A stretch of DNA of 64,000 bases, from the NCBI GenBank assembly GCA_963691655.1, contig OY829326.1, positions 80,345,235 to 80,409,234 on the forward strand. Direction: 5' to 3'. The notes under the pieces were generated by a model. That model had not been told where the DNA came from. It saw only the letters and a program-made list of their open reading frames with translations, and did not search any database. Of this stretch, positions 58,901-64,000 are shown piece after piece. Position 1 is the first letter of the stretch. The number at the start of each line of letters is the position of its first letter. Source of the DNA: Toxonevra muliebris (Eukaryota > Arthropoda > Insecta > Diptera > Pallopteridae). A program made the translations under genes and the position numbers.

Positions 58901-59495
58901 AAATGAAATATTGTAATATTATTCCCAATCGTCTTCTAACATTGAATTTTCAGAAACTAAAACAATACCACCAACTTAGCGAACTTTTGTTAGTCCCTCT
59001 GTATTTTTTAACTACTGGCAATGTGATAAGATTTTCATGTTTACAATCTCACAGCGACACTATGGAAACCATGTAATCTAGTGGGAAAAAATTCGTTTGT
59101 AAATTTAGTAAATTTTGCTAGATTTCTCATACAGGGTGCTTGAAAAATCATCCGTACAATTTATGTAGAAATATTTCTTTTAATTAATGACTTTAAAATC
59201 ATATCAATCAATAGTTTTAGGAGTAACTAGCACTTAAGTTTCCAAATCTTATGAAATCCATTGTATGAAATTTATACAATATTTGAAAATTGTTTATCTC
59301 TTCAAGACAGGTATAAAGGATTTCTCGACAGATTCTTTCTTTCGTGGACGAAATTTATATTTTCATCAGAGTTGTGCAAATGTTATGAGTAGTTATCGTT
59401 TAAACAAAGATTTACAGCAACAACAACAAATCCAACAACAACAACAGCAACAGGAATCACAAAAATCACCACAAAATTCTACGAGCTCAAATTAA
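31734..59495 (+). CDS. tey: RNF220-family zinc-finger protein (tey-like), seven exons, 5' end missing
   Basis: Joining 31734-31973, 32269-32416, 50156-50679, 50754-51387, 57433-57670, 57750-58020 and 59307-59495 gives 2244 nt in one frame, 747 residues. All introns are GT-AG with matching phases. Motifs shared with vertebrate RNF220 occur in order. These are LLHSFHP with LNH (res. 16-31), SAFSPPK (res. 66-72), the CPVC zinc motif (res. 244-247), the basic TFQRIRNNRQNRLRIKVRKR segment (res. 305-324), acidic VDVES, the YTVFEDLRVKS segment and the terminal KCFIC. Fly-specific additions are Ala, His, Gly/Ser and Gln runs and a FCNSCPICKR cysteine cluster. RNF220 is known as a nuclear ubiquitin ligase; Drosophila tey is known as a nuclear regulator of muscle target choice. 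A full RING is absent here, so ligase activity is doubtful. The gene symbol rests on memory of the orthology. Confidence 0.8.
31974..32268 (+). other. tey-like intron, 295 nt
   Basis: GTGAGTG donor and TTTCTTAG acceptor, phase 0. Nothing else is recognised in it. Confidence 0.7.
32269..32416 (+). CDS. tey: tey-like exon B (phase 0 to 1)
   Basis: It follows the acceptor TTTCTTAG and ends before the donor GTAAGTTT at 32417. It encodes residues 81-129 plus one base of codon 130: a Ser/Thr-, Asp- and Asn-rich segment (FRTDSASPTCTSHESMEG, SPRSNNSDPRDLR) that looks disordered. The leftover C joins AT of exon C to give His130. The antisense and +1 ORFs here are shadows. Confidence 0.8.
32417..33857 (+). 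other. First part of the 17.7-kb tey-like intron
   Basis: AT-rich. A possible decayed MITE end TACACTGTGGAAAAAATG is at about 33229. CTGTTA-type motifs recur at 33280-33500. No exon was found. Confidence 0.5.
33858..34398. mobile_element. TA-flanked MITE with CCCAGCGG ends
   Basis: 541 bp, TA on both sides, inverted ends CCCAGCGGT/ACCGCTGGG. The subterminal zones are packed with the octamer AAGTGCTT or its complement: left at about 33878, 33892 and 33901, right at about 34262-34376. Such clustered subterminal repeats often act as transposase-binding sites. No coding region. Confidence 0.7.
34852..34950 (-). repeat. Fragment of the unnamed dispersed repeat family
   Basis: It matches the complement of about 19655-19750 over roughly 95 bp. 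Shared blocks are TTCACATTTCTGATT, ATGGGCTTTGA and GATGCCAGAAGAATGTCAAA. Confidence 0.6.
35450..35555 (+). repeat. tRNA-like SINE fragment with A-tail
   Basis: Contains the B-box-like GGATTCAAATCTCAGCACGC followed by a run of about 14 A. It is parallel to the minus-strand sequence AGGTTCAAATCTCGGCACTC of the copy at 46981-47121. The tRNA origin is inferred from the B box and tail. Confidence 0.5.
35985..36440 (-). mobile_element. LINE fragment (same family as 40170-41630), internally deleted
   Basis: The minus strand first gives an endonuclease-end segment (ENDMRLIDSVAARSMTVSGT). It then jumps into the reverse-transcriptase entry LPRSVSAELFKTGSKELT, with frameshifted pieces towards 35985. 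The wording parallels FPAELFKTAGEELTKRMHEL in the LINE at 40170-41630. Confidence 0.7.
36441..38629 (+). other. Intron stretch without recognised content
   Basis: AT-rich sequence with no exon or element boundary that I can support. The short ORFs at 37233-37716 overlap on both strands and have no recognisable domains. Confidence 0.4.
38630..39270 (-). pseudogene. Mariner-like (Tc1/mariner superfamily) transposase fossil
   Basis: The minus strand from about 39263 reads MHPYKIQLAQELKPQDREAR and LHPEKLTFWCGFWSGG, then DERYRNMIFDFLWPQLNSMD with MWFQQ. Next come PERVISRKDDVEWLP, VYANNN and a final SRLKSSKRSRGGHL. This is the order of the insect transposase group with LxPxDREAR, PEKLTVWCALW and RFGDVxWPPRSxDL boxes. 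The DGATCHTA catalytic segment and the residues after EWLP are deleted, and a foldback replaces the block between the first two motifs. Confidence 0.7.
39112..39153. repeat. Perfect 20-bp hairpin inside the transposase fossil
   Basis: The arms TCCCTACTCAAATGCGGCAA (39112-39131) and their exact complement (39134-39153) are separated by TT. It lies where the transposase should read through its first catalytic aspartate, so it looks like an inverted duplication at a deletion junction. Confidence 0.85.
39271..40169 (+). other. Intron stretch without gene
   Basis: Three AACCGGTT copies at 39421-39484 hint at decayed transposon subterminal sequence. Nothing is coding. Confidence 0.35.
40170..41630 (-). 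mobile_element. Non-LTR retrotransposon fragment, reverse transcriptase and C-terminus
   Basis: Minus strand, in order. About 41600 gives DVQGIMTLWREHFSQLL, then LKNNKAADSDGFPAELFKTA and WNLSVLCPIHKK. About 41200 gives LGISLLNIANKVLSSVL with YQCGFRSGKST. After a deletion, about 40920 gives FDTKRGFRQGDSLSCDFFN, then the catalytic LAYADDIDFIG and NYKFEVVRDFVYLGSSINT. The C-terminal region runs to about 40170 (RRITLANRCYYG, LILPVLMYG). The part holding the first catalytic Asp is missing and frames shift. The endonuclease lies outside this copy. Confidence 0.85.
42060..42880 (+). mobile_element. LINE fragment carrying an RNase H domain
   Basis: The plus strand gives VWYTDGS, a stop, then MDDGSAGAGVYGP, AEVHAIEIYAREGI and YILSDSQAALKALSSY. 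After a frameshift come WIPGHEGFKGNEKAECLAKK and PFCGVSSN. The C-terminal LNGLRQAKRLI and TEIRTLCFLPD follow, then, in another frame, a zinc-like CDSCRLHNEDMETPERLCAC segment. TDGS, SDSQAAL and PGHEGFxGNExAD are RNase H active-site boxes of I/LOA/R1-type LINEs. It is a 3' fragment with at least three lesions. Confidence 0.8.
42881..44361 (+). repeat. Intron stretch with an array of short hairpins
   Basis: Perfect or near-perfect small hairpins occur at 43259-43278 (GTAGCTCA/TGAGCTAC), 43529-43549 (TGTCGCTA/TAGCGACA) and 43625-43654 (ATTGGTCCACCA arm). A direct copy of CGACTTGGTG-TACCAA lies at 43686-43702. The element, if any, is not identified, and no coding region is seen. Confidence 0.5.
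44362..44904 (+). repeat. Direct repeats flanking a piggyBac-MITE fragment
   Basis: 44362-44430 and 44835-44904 are similar in the same orientation (ACCGCC-GGTGAA-GGTG-TGAA-TG-CCCCGAAA-TAT and TTATTAG). Between them, 44480-44620 resembles 18585-18730 from the TTAA-flanked MITE (CGATACAGAA-GCTGCAATCTAC, ATTGT-GTTTGGATGTT). Confidence 0.6.
44905..46800 (+). other. Intron stretch, low-complexity
   Basis: AT-rich, with AAC/CAG-rich patches at about 46100-46225. No exon recognised. Confidence 0.45.
46806..47121 (-). repeat. Dispersed repeat of tephritid type with tRNA-like part
   Basis: Contains GACCTACAGTTTTATGCCGA, AACGGCGAAGAGAAAAGCAT, GGAGGTTTGCCATTG and GCCGAGATTTGAACCTGGGA. I associate this order with a common tephritid repeat. 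Read on the minus strand, the last block is a tRNA B-box-like AGGTTCAAATCTCGG followed by an A-rich tail. Partial copies lie at 9822-9929 and 48543-48640. It is not coding. Confidence 0.55.
47215..47580. mobile_element. Inverted-repeat MITE with TGGGTGCGTT ends
   Basis: 366 bp with imperfect inverted ends of nearly 40 bp: TGGGTGCGTTACCCGGGTGA on the left and, read inward, TGGGTGCGTTTCCCGGGTGC on the right, followed by similar AAAAGCT and TTTC-AAG blocks. The superfamily is not assigned and there is no clear target duplication. Confidence 0.65.
47640..48330 (-). mobile_element. LINE fragment: RNase H and terminal zinc motif
   Basis: The minus strand from about 48330 gives NYASVFQAEVRAIRKACRLI, then VAIFIDSQAAIKSLQSTTIK, LIWVPGHRNIERNKKADELA, a Leu-Arg-rich linker and TARLTAAYTD. 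It ends in CKSCGNLEEKETMSHFLCVC with PALARTRYRFLG. The RNase H boxes and the C-terminal CCHC are typical of I/LOA/R1-like LINEs. It differs from the fragment at 42060-42880. Confidence 0.8.
48351..48420 (+). repeat. Degenerate tRNA-like sequence
   Basis: A possible A box (TCTAGTGGGGAGTG) and B box (GGCTCGATTCACG) stand about 35 bp apart, as in tRNA genes or tRNA-derived SINEs. No acceptor stem can be drawn, so it is not called a tRNA gene. Confidence 0.35.
48641..50155 (+). other. End of the 17.7-kb intron
   Basis: AT-rich and non-coding. It ends in a T-rich tract and the acceptor TTTTTTCACCGCAG at 50155. Confidence 0.5.
50156..50679 (+). CDS. tey: tey-like exon C with CPVC zinc motif (phase 1 to 0)
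   Basis: Residues 130-304. The first part is low-complexity: Thr/Ser, an Ala-rich run, SHHLSHHHSHHHHHH and a Gly-rich run. Then comes DICPVCGIKLTPEEWNSHFL (Cys244, Cys247, His259), the counterpart of CPIC...L.P.EL..H in RNF220, followed by LTELDRLYKLSSG. The exon ends NRWE|. The acceptor phase matches exon B and the donor is GAG|GTGGGTG at 50680. The start at the in-frame ATG 50074 is excluded because it lies in the intron's T-tract. Confidence 0.9.
50680..50753 (+). other. tey-like intron, 74 nt
   Basis: Short GT-AG intron, phase 0, with a long T-tract and acceptor TTTTCAG at 50753. Confidence 0.85.
50754..51387 (+). CDS. tey: tey-like exon D, RNF220 basic core and acidic region (phase 0 to 1)
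   Basis: Residues 305-515. It opens with TFQRIRNNRQNRLRIKVRKR, matching TFLRVRANRQTRLNARIGKM of RNF220. A cysteine cluster follows, LFCNSCPICKRKYAIETGKL, absent from the vertebrate protein as I recall it. Then comes an acidic stretch EEIETVDVESCNDDVPDSGS resembling the RNF220 DDAVDIEHE region. The rest is Ser/Gly/Asn/Thr-rich with GKLDGILYRTACVI. The donor at 51388 is GTAAGTTT. A second strong donor-like site GAG|GTAAGC at 50916 inside the exon could shorten it. Confidence 0.9.
51388..53399 (+). other. First part of the 6-kb tey-like intron
   Basis: AT-rich and non-coding. About 52850-52910 shares wording with 14400-14460 (ATGAT-GTTCA-AAAATATTT and TCTA-CGAA). GGGGGTGTGGC at about 53053 is a common fly repeat motif. 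Confidence 0.45.
53400..55745 (-). mobile_element. Non-LTR retrotransposon in the intron, antisense to the gene
   Basis: Minus strand from about 55740: NRTVKNYRTDLL-like start, HNKWFNNKCFNARKK, then SALKDSKNWWAVAKEM. The reverse transcriptase follows: FTKSILYPIYKKGD with NNYRGISFKNCVSKIM, then AFFVDFKAAFDKVQRKALIY (first Asp), GVKQGCLLSPLLFSLYLNDL and LLMYADDIVILANE (catalytic DD). The C-terminal YAWNYTYLRYLM-like part ends with a zinc-like CSLYNRQEIEGVAHFLCTCP near 53560. About 2.3 kb is retained with several frameshifts. The clade is not assigned. Confidence 0.85.
55987..57050. mobile_element. Inverted-repeat element with 120-bp internal tandem repeat
   Basis: The ends are inverted over about 42 bp with six mismatches: CACAGTGGTCTGGAATTCCG on the left, CACAGTGGTCTGCAATCCCA read inward from the right. 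CGGCT flanks both sides (55982-55986 and 57051-57055), a possible 5-bp target duplication. The 1064-bp interior has no transposase that I recognise. Superfamily not assigned. Confidence 0.65.
56094..56390. repeat. Tandem repeat, 120-bp unit, about 2.5 copies
   Basis: The block AACAAAATGGCGGATCCAAA starts at 56111 and again at 56231, exactly 120 bp apart. A diverged third copy starts near 56353. Because 120 is a multiple of three, both strands stay open over it and produce repetitive spurious ORFs. Confidence 0.9.
57433..57670 (+). CDS. tey: tey-like exon E (phase 1 to 2)
   Basis: Residues 516-594, with split codons at both ends. It follows acceptor TCTAATTACAG. It carries a Ser/Thr/His opening, a Gly run, an acidic hydrophobic patch DSDEDVIVDDDDSSIRM that looks like a SUMO-interacting type motif, and the basic SKKRKYDE, a possible nuclear signal. 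Donor AG|GTGAGA at 57671. Confidence 0.85.
57671..57749 (+). other. tey-like intron, 79 nt
   Basis: Short GT-AG intron, phase 2, acceptor CTTTTTTGCAG. Confidence 0.85.
57750..58020 (+). CDS. tey: tey-like exon F, pre-RING coil and first Cys pair (phase 2 to 0)
   Basis: Residues 595-685. NSKYTVFEDLRVKSQQQQ corresponds to the VTTFEALKARVRELERQL coil that precedes the RING in RNF220. The exon ends ENKCFICK, matching YKCLICM, the first RING cysteine pair. Donor AAG|GTAATT at 58021. Asn and Gln runs are fly additions. Confidence 0.88.
58021..59306 (+). other. Last tey-like intron, with a dispersed repeat copy
   Basis: 1286 nt, phase 0. About 58215-58990 carries a copy of the unnamed repeat family (CACTGTGCGACA start, AAATGGACATCGTATTCTTC block similar to 19430-19465). 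I looked for a conventional RING exon (CxH..C..C then C..C) and saw none. Confidence 0.6.
59307..59495 (+). CDS. tey: tey-like terminal exon G with H-x2-C and polyglutamine tail
   Basis: Residues 686-747 and stop TAA at 59493-59495. The acceptor TCTCTTCAAG keeps phase 0. A CAG at 59308-59310 would put the exon out of frame. It reads TGIKDFSTDSFFRGRNLYFH then QSC, so with exon F it forms C-x2-C-x20-H-x2-C, a single zinc-site pattern. The second RING zinc ligands are absent. A Gln-rich tail (5 + 7 Q) and Ser/Asn end follow. Confidence 0.75.
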   Translation, partial: TGIKDFSTDSFFRGRNLYFHQSCANVMSSYRLNKDLQQQQQIQQQQQQQESQKSPQNSTSSN

Positions 59496-59945
59496 GTTGA
59501 GCGCAATTTAAGAATTTATTAAAAAATAATTAAAAAATTAATTAAATAAATGAAAATTTTAGGCATTTCAAATGAGAACTGTAGTTTTTAGCTAAAATGT
59601 AAAATTTAAGTGTAATGTGTAAAGTTTACGTGTTTTTATTTATTATCAAATATTACGTATTAATTAAAATTTAGTAATTGTTGCATTTATTTTCTTTTAA
59701 ATTTATTCTAGTTAATTTGTTTTTTTTTTTATTTCTTTTTATAATTAATTTTAATGTTAATAATAATTCTAATGAAATTTAATTTATTTAAAATATGCAA
59801 AATAAATTTTTCTTTCTTACTTTAGTAAATTTCTTATTAAATTCAATTAATTTGTAATAATTGTGTGCTATAATTGTTAAATATAAATATTTAAATATAT
59901 ATATTTAAGAAAAATATATATATAAAATTAAATTAAAATAAAAGA
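59496..59945 (+). terminator. 3' UTR with candidate poly(A) signals
   Basis: Very AT-rich sequence after the stop. AATAAA hexamers lie near 59545-59550, 59801-59806 and 59937-59942. Which one is used cannot be told from the sequence. Confidence 0.55.
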
Positions 59946-60055
59946 AAATACTAACACAATGACAAATCTATTGTTTGTTTTTTTGCTTTTTATTTTTAAT
60001 ACATGAAAAAATCTAAACTGAATAAATGATTAGGCAGTAATTATTTTCAGAATTA

Positions 60056-61305
60056 AAAACTGGTCGACATTAACTTGTTATGCAAATTATATTTTTTAAA
60101 CAAAAACAGAAATTCACACATCAATTAAATGGTTATAATAGTAACTTTAAGAAAAATAAAATCTTTATTTGGTTGGTGCGTATGCGGAAGATCGCAACTT
60201 TGAATTAACTCCAGCCATTAAACGTTGCACATCACTTCGGGACATTTGGGATGGCACAGTAGTCCACTTTTTCTGCAGCTGTTTCTCATTTTTGACCACT
60301 AGCTTCGTTTTTAGCAATTTTCTTTTCATTATAGCCCAATATTTTTCAATCGGCCGAAGTTCTGGGCAATTTGGGGGATTGGCATCTTTTGGAACAATTT
60401 GTACCCCTTTCTCTTTATACCACGTCATTGCCGTTGTGCCGTAATGGCAATTTGCTAAATCTGGCCAGAAGAGGACAGGAGCCTTGTGAAGACGTACCAT
60501 TGGCAGTAGACGTTTTTGTAAGCACTCTTCTACGTAAATTTAGTAGTGACAAAAACTGCACCCTTTATACCGCAATGGCAAATTGCTTGCTAAACCAAAT
60601 ATTTCTTAGCAAACTTGTCCACTTTCTTTGGCTTAAATTTAGGCGCAACATCACCTCTCTTTTTTGAAGTGTAAAATAGTTGACCAGGAAGCTGGTTAAA
60701 ATCTGTTTTGACATACGTTTCGTCGTCCATAATCATGCAATCAAAATTATGTACAATTTTGTCGTACAGCTTTCGTGCACGAGTTTTTGCTGTTGCATTT
60801 TTTTTTGTCATTCCGGTTCGGGGCTAGCAGAACTTTATACGTCTTAAGTTCTTTTACTCTGCGTACTTTTTGAACATATTCGGGTGACATATGGACTTTT
60901 TTAGCAACATCTCTGATGGAAAGGCCTGGATTTCTTTGAAACAAGTTTTTCACTTTCTTCGCTTTTTCCTCCGAGATGAACCCCTTCTTTCGCCCACTTC
61001 CAGTTTTTCTTTCGGTAGTTAGTCGTTCATTAAGTTTTTAAGCACTAAAGTTACCGTAGATTTTGGAATTTTTAAACTTTTTGCAATGTCTTTATGTGGC
61101 ATATGTGGAAAATCTTGATTTTTGTGCACAATTATATCGCGCGTGCTCGACTTCGATGAACTCATTTTGCATAAGGTAAAAATATCAAAAAAAAATTATG
61201 ATGCAGAAATGTGAAACGGAAAATTCTCTACGAATTAATAATAGTAATATTTGCTGTAACTGTCTTATTTGAATTAATACAACATGTTTACTGCGACCAG
61301 TTTTT
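60056..61305 (-). mobile_element. ITmD37E-type (mosquito-type Tc1/mariner) transposon
   Basis: The termini are imperfect inverted repeats: AAAACTGGTCGACATTAAC at about 60056-60074, and read inward AAAACTGGTCGCAGTAAAC at about 61286-61304. Both continue with TGTT(A/G)T. The broken transposase fills the interior on the minus strand. The element sits about 110 bp beyond the last poly(A) signal of the tey-like gene. Confidence 0.8.
60165..61165 (-). pseudogene. ITmD37E transposase pseudogene
   Basis: Minus strand, from the ATG at 61163-61165: MSSSKSSTRDIIVHKNQ with an HTH (AKSLKIPKSTVTLVLKNL). Then comes a second HTH, RNPGLSIRDVAKKVHMSPEY, followed by ARKLYDKIVHNFDCMIMDDE with the first catalytic Asp, and DVAPKFKPKKVDKFAKKYLV. 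Downstream is VLFWPDLANCHY with the second Asp, and NPPNCPELRPIEKYWAIMKR with the Glu. Counting from the Asp of WPDL to the Glu of PIEK gives 37 residues between them, a DD37E signature. A frameshift near 61020 and lesions near 60590-60500 break the frame. Confidence 0.82.
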
Positions 61306-61554
61306 TTCGTATACATACCTTATTTGATAACAGCTTAATCTAAATCAGAGTGTAACGCCTAAATTTTCTATCAAAACCACTCATGTCATCTTTTATGGAA
61401 CTAACTAACGATTTGTATATATTCGACATTGCGCAACAAGAGTCAGAGTGAGAGAGTTATACCCTACACACTCTGTGTACAGGGTATACTGGTTTTGATC
61501 GAGTAACGACTGTCGTAGGTATGAACGAAATAAAGAATAAGTTTTTTGGAAAGT
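61306..61554. repeat. Repeat-like sequence with ATACCCT/AGGGTATA hairpin
   Basis: TTATACCCTACACA and TGTGTACAGGGTATA (about 61457-61487) form an imperfect hairpin. I know this pair from many fly dispersed repeats. No coding region. Confidence 0.4.
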
Positions 61555-61890
61555 TATCTGATGACTTGGGAGACGTGAGACACGAAAAAAAGCTTTTTTG
61601 GGATTTTTCATTTTTTGAGGTTAGGGACGACACGTAACATTTCCCGTGCAAAATCATGTTAGATTCATGTTTATCAACTGAAATTAAACAAAAATAGGCT
61701 TTTCTCGTCGTTTTATGATGACTTTGATAAGCGTGAGACCCGAAAAACAGTATTTTTGGACATTTTTTGAAGTTTGGGACAACACGTAACATTTCCCGTA
61801 CAAATTAATATTAGATTCATATTCAGCGAAAAAAAATACGAAAAAGGCTTTATCTGTTTTTTATGATGACTTGGGTAAACGTACGCTTCA
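61555..61890. repeat. Imperfect tandem repeat, about 150-bp unit
   Basis: TGATGACTTGGGAGACGTGA at about 61559, ATGATGACTTTGATAAGCGT at about 61716 and ATGATGACTTGGGTAAACGT at about 61863 begin successive units. Each of the first two contains ACACGTAACATTTCCCGT. There are about 2.3 copies, diverged. Confidence 0.7.
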
Positions 61891-61949
61891 TGAAACTATT
61901 CTTTCAAGGTGAGGTGGTTGACTTGCAGCCGCCATATTGGTCCGCCATC

Positions 61950-62400
61950 ATGCCAAATCTAAATGGTTGCATTCGAAACTAGAGATAATAAGCTTTCATT
62001 TGAGCCCAAACATGACCTAAAATACCTTAGCCAATGGGTGGAGGGGGGCCTCCCGTTGACAGAGAATGTCCCATATATATATATATATGTACATATAATC
62101 AGGGCACATAGCGGAGTCGATTTAGCCATGTCCGTCTGTCTGTCTGTCTACCTGTGTACATGAGTGCAAGTTGAGTAAAAGTTGAGCAATTTGAACCAAA
62201 CGTGGTACAAACATTTCTTATTATTAGGCAGAGATAAAGTTCTGAAATGGGGGAAATCAGTCTAGTGGGCGTTCTACCTCCCATATGAATTAAATTTTCA
62301 AAACAAATATCAAAGGAAATTGTAAATAAGAACAATCAAAATTCGGTGAAAATTATCAATATTGGACAACAGCCACGCCTATCTCCCCTACAAATGAAAT
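61950..62400. repeat. Fly dispersed repeat with (GTCT)n core
   Basis: Contains CATAGCGGAGTCGATTTAGC, CATGTCCGTCTGTCTGTCTG and later GTGGGCGTTCTACCTCCCAT. I recognise this order from dipteran genomic repeats, but cannot name the element. The ATATATAT run at 62076-62090 is a microsatellite. Confidence 0.45.
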
Positions 62401-63380
62401 CTTCAAAGAATAATATCAAAGAAAATGTTGATATTTGGGAGTCAAATTAAGAAGTAAAGTATTTCATACAAAAACTATGAAAATTGTTCTAGTGAGCATG
62501 GTACTTCACATAGAAATAAATTCAGATTATTTTTAATTAATTTATTTCAGAACAACTGGGGCACCTATATGGTGAGCTTATTCGTGTATGCTGACTTCAT
62601 TACTGCCAGGCGTTATTAAAAATTAGATCAAATTTTTGATATACATATATGCATACTAAAATTCTAGGCCAAAAACCCCGAAACACATGGATCATATTTT
62701 AACCATTTATTGAATTGATGTCCGTAGAATTCAATCGAATATCCATCGTTTCGTTAGGAATACATTTATTGAATGCAAACTATTTCAAGGTATTGGTCAA
62801 AAATGGGATTTTTTCTTAAATTTCTTTGACTTTTCCAGTTTCAAATCAATTTTAAATGAACTTATTTCCCAACAAAAGTAACTGACGCAAAATTCATTCA
62901 TGATTCTGCAAATTTCAATTTAAAATCTGAATTCTTTCAACTTCTGCTTCTTTTTACAAATTCCAACAAATGTCTTCTAATAGCAAATCTAGTTTCCTTA
63001 CACTGTATGTACCAATATTCGAGCCAAGGCGTTACTTGACGTAAGCGCTGCCCATGTTCATCAGATTCGAGTGGTAAATTTTTCTGCATGGCAATGCAAA
63101 AAATTATTTTTCATTGCCCTTGTAATATTGGTACGGTGGAAAGCGGTAAACATTTCATGAAAATGTCGAATGTAGTCATTACTTGAGTAATCGGTAGGTT
63201 AAATTTAACAATACTATATGTCAATACAGCGTCATTTTTATATTCACAATAAAAAATGGAAAAGTGCAAAAAATCTGACGTTTGGTAATATTTTAATTTT
63301 TCAACTAAAAAAACAAACATTTCTTATAAAGTGTGTAACAAAAACGTACATAGACTTTAATAACATATCAAACATATATA
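62401..63380. other. Intergenic stretch, no gene seen
   Basis: AT-rich. The ORFs at 63111-63418 overlap on opposite strands and match nothing that I recognise. Confidence 0.4.
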
Positions 63381-64000
63381 CATTCTGTCAAATAAGTACC
63401 CGGAAATTCTCATTTTAAATTTTCCCTCTGAGAATATTTCAAAAAAAATTTTTTTCCCAGGTTGGCACAACTGTCAACCACTATTCTGTGAATTTTTATT
63501 GCTATGTGTCATTTAGTTTGGTTACGGCGTCATTAAGAACAAGTCAACCTTTTGTGTGCGTTGCGATTTCGGTTTCGGCTCATTTTTGGCGCGCCATTCC
63601 GATGATTGTTGACTTGTTTGCATGTCGTACTCGAAAACCCATGTCTCGTCACCAGTTATGATGCGTTCGATGAACGTTGGATCGGAATTTACGCGTTCAA
63701 GCATGTCTTCAGCCACCTTACTGCGATTCTCTTTTTGAAGAAAATTCAGATCTTTTGGCACCAATCGCGCTGAGACTTTCCGCATACCCAAAACATCAAC
63801 CAAGATATGACGATTTTCGAATTCGAATTTCGTTTGAAACACAAAATTTCGCACAAACTCTTTGTTCGATATTTTTATCCATAGTAAAAATCGCAACGCA
63901 CACAAAAGGTTGACTTGTTCTTAATGACGCCGTAACCAAACTAAATGACACATAGCAATAAAAATTCACAGAATAGTGGTTGACAGTTGTGCCAACCTGG
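63381..64000 (-). mobile_element. Internally deleted mariner element, cut by the window edge
   Basis: 63457-63569 and 63888-64000 are perfect inverted repeats of 113 bp. Upstream of the left one lies a mariner-like terminus TGTCAAATAAGTACCCGG (about 63385-63402) preceded by TA. The true terminal repeat may therefore begin near 63381 and the right end lies beyond the window. Between the arms are fragments of a mauritiana-type transposase. Perfect arms indicate a recent or recently homogenised copy. Confidence 0.75.
63545..63882 (-). pseudogene. Deleted mariner transposase remnant
   Basis: Minus strand from the ATG at 63880-63882: MDKNIEQRVCAKFCVSNEI, the normal mariner start. It then jumps, out of frame, to HILVDVLGMRKVSARLVPKD with LNFLQKENRSKVAEDML, then TFIERIITGDETWVFEYD (first catalytic Asp) and TSQQSSEWRAKNEPKPK. 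The rest of the helix-turn-helix region and everything after the first catalytic residue are deleted. It cannot encode a working enzyme. Confidence 0.85.

Noticed and set aside
1..64000. CRISPR array, bacterial defence system, operon or rRNA gene
   Set aside because: None is visible. The window is eukaryotic nuclear DNA with spliced coding exons and insect transposons.

Overview
This is a eukaryotic nuclear window, AT-rich and with long introns, from an insect and most likely a higher fly. I lean towards a tephritid-like dipteran. The reasons are one fly-type nuclear gene with GT-AG introns, and dense decayed transposons of the kinds found in flies: Jockey-like LINEs, Tc1, ITmD37E and mauritiana-type mariner, hAT and piggyBac. 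There is also a dispersed repeat that I associate with tephritid genomes. I see no bacterial genes, operons, CRISPR array, rRNA or intact tRNA gene.

The only host gene I can support runs on the + strand from 31734 to 59495. Its seven exons have splice phases that fit exactly and sum to 2244 nt (747 codons plus stop). The protein matches the RNF220 family in order: the SAF-(S/T)-P motif near the N-terminus, a CPVC zinc motif, the FQR(I/V)RNNRQ(N/T)RL basic segment, an acidic middle, a short FEDL coiled-coil-like stretch and a terminal KCxIC. In Drosophila I believe this gene is teyrha-meyrha (tey). The 5' exon or exons are not identified. The C-terminus departs from vertebrate RNF220: after KCxIC there is only one H-x2-C pair, then a polyglutamine tail and a stop. 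A complete RING is therefore not encoded by this model.

Layout: 1-1056, end of a Jockey-like LINE. 3.6-5.6 kb, a small palindromic MITE, then a 1.55-kb hAT-type element with an exact 8-bp target duplication and a MITE nested inside it. 9.8-16 kb, SINE-like and MITE-like pieces. 16.6-18.05 kb, a complete but broken Tc1 element with doubled inverted/direct repeats. 18.25-18.74 kb, a TTAA-flanked piggyBac-type MITE. 20.2-20.9 kb, a decayed repeat-family ORF. 21.07-22.95 kb, a LINE interrupted by a 155-bp insertion. 28-29.1 kb, a piggyBac transposase fossil. 29.8-31.2 kb, a TTAA-flanked inverted-repeat element. 31.7-59.5 kb, the tey-like gene, whose 17.7-kb second intron and 6-kb fourth intron hold LINE fragments, MITEs, a mariner-like fossil, hairpins and an inverted-repeat element with a 120-bp tandem repeat. 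60.06-61.3 kb, an ITmD37E element directly behind the gene. 61.5-62.4 kb, tandem and dispersed repeats. 63.4-64 kb, an internally deleted mariner with a perfect 113-bp inverted repeat, cut by the window edge.

The sequence is thus one regulatory or zinc-finger gene in a heavily invaded region. No multi-gene host system is visible. The points most worth checking are the C-terminus of the tey-like gene, several unclassified inverted-repeat elements, a hairpin array at 43.26-43.70 kb and an unnamed dispersed repeat family with about five copies.
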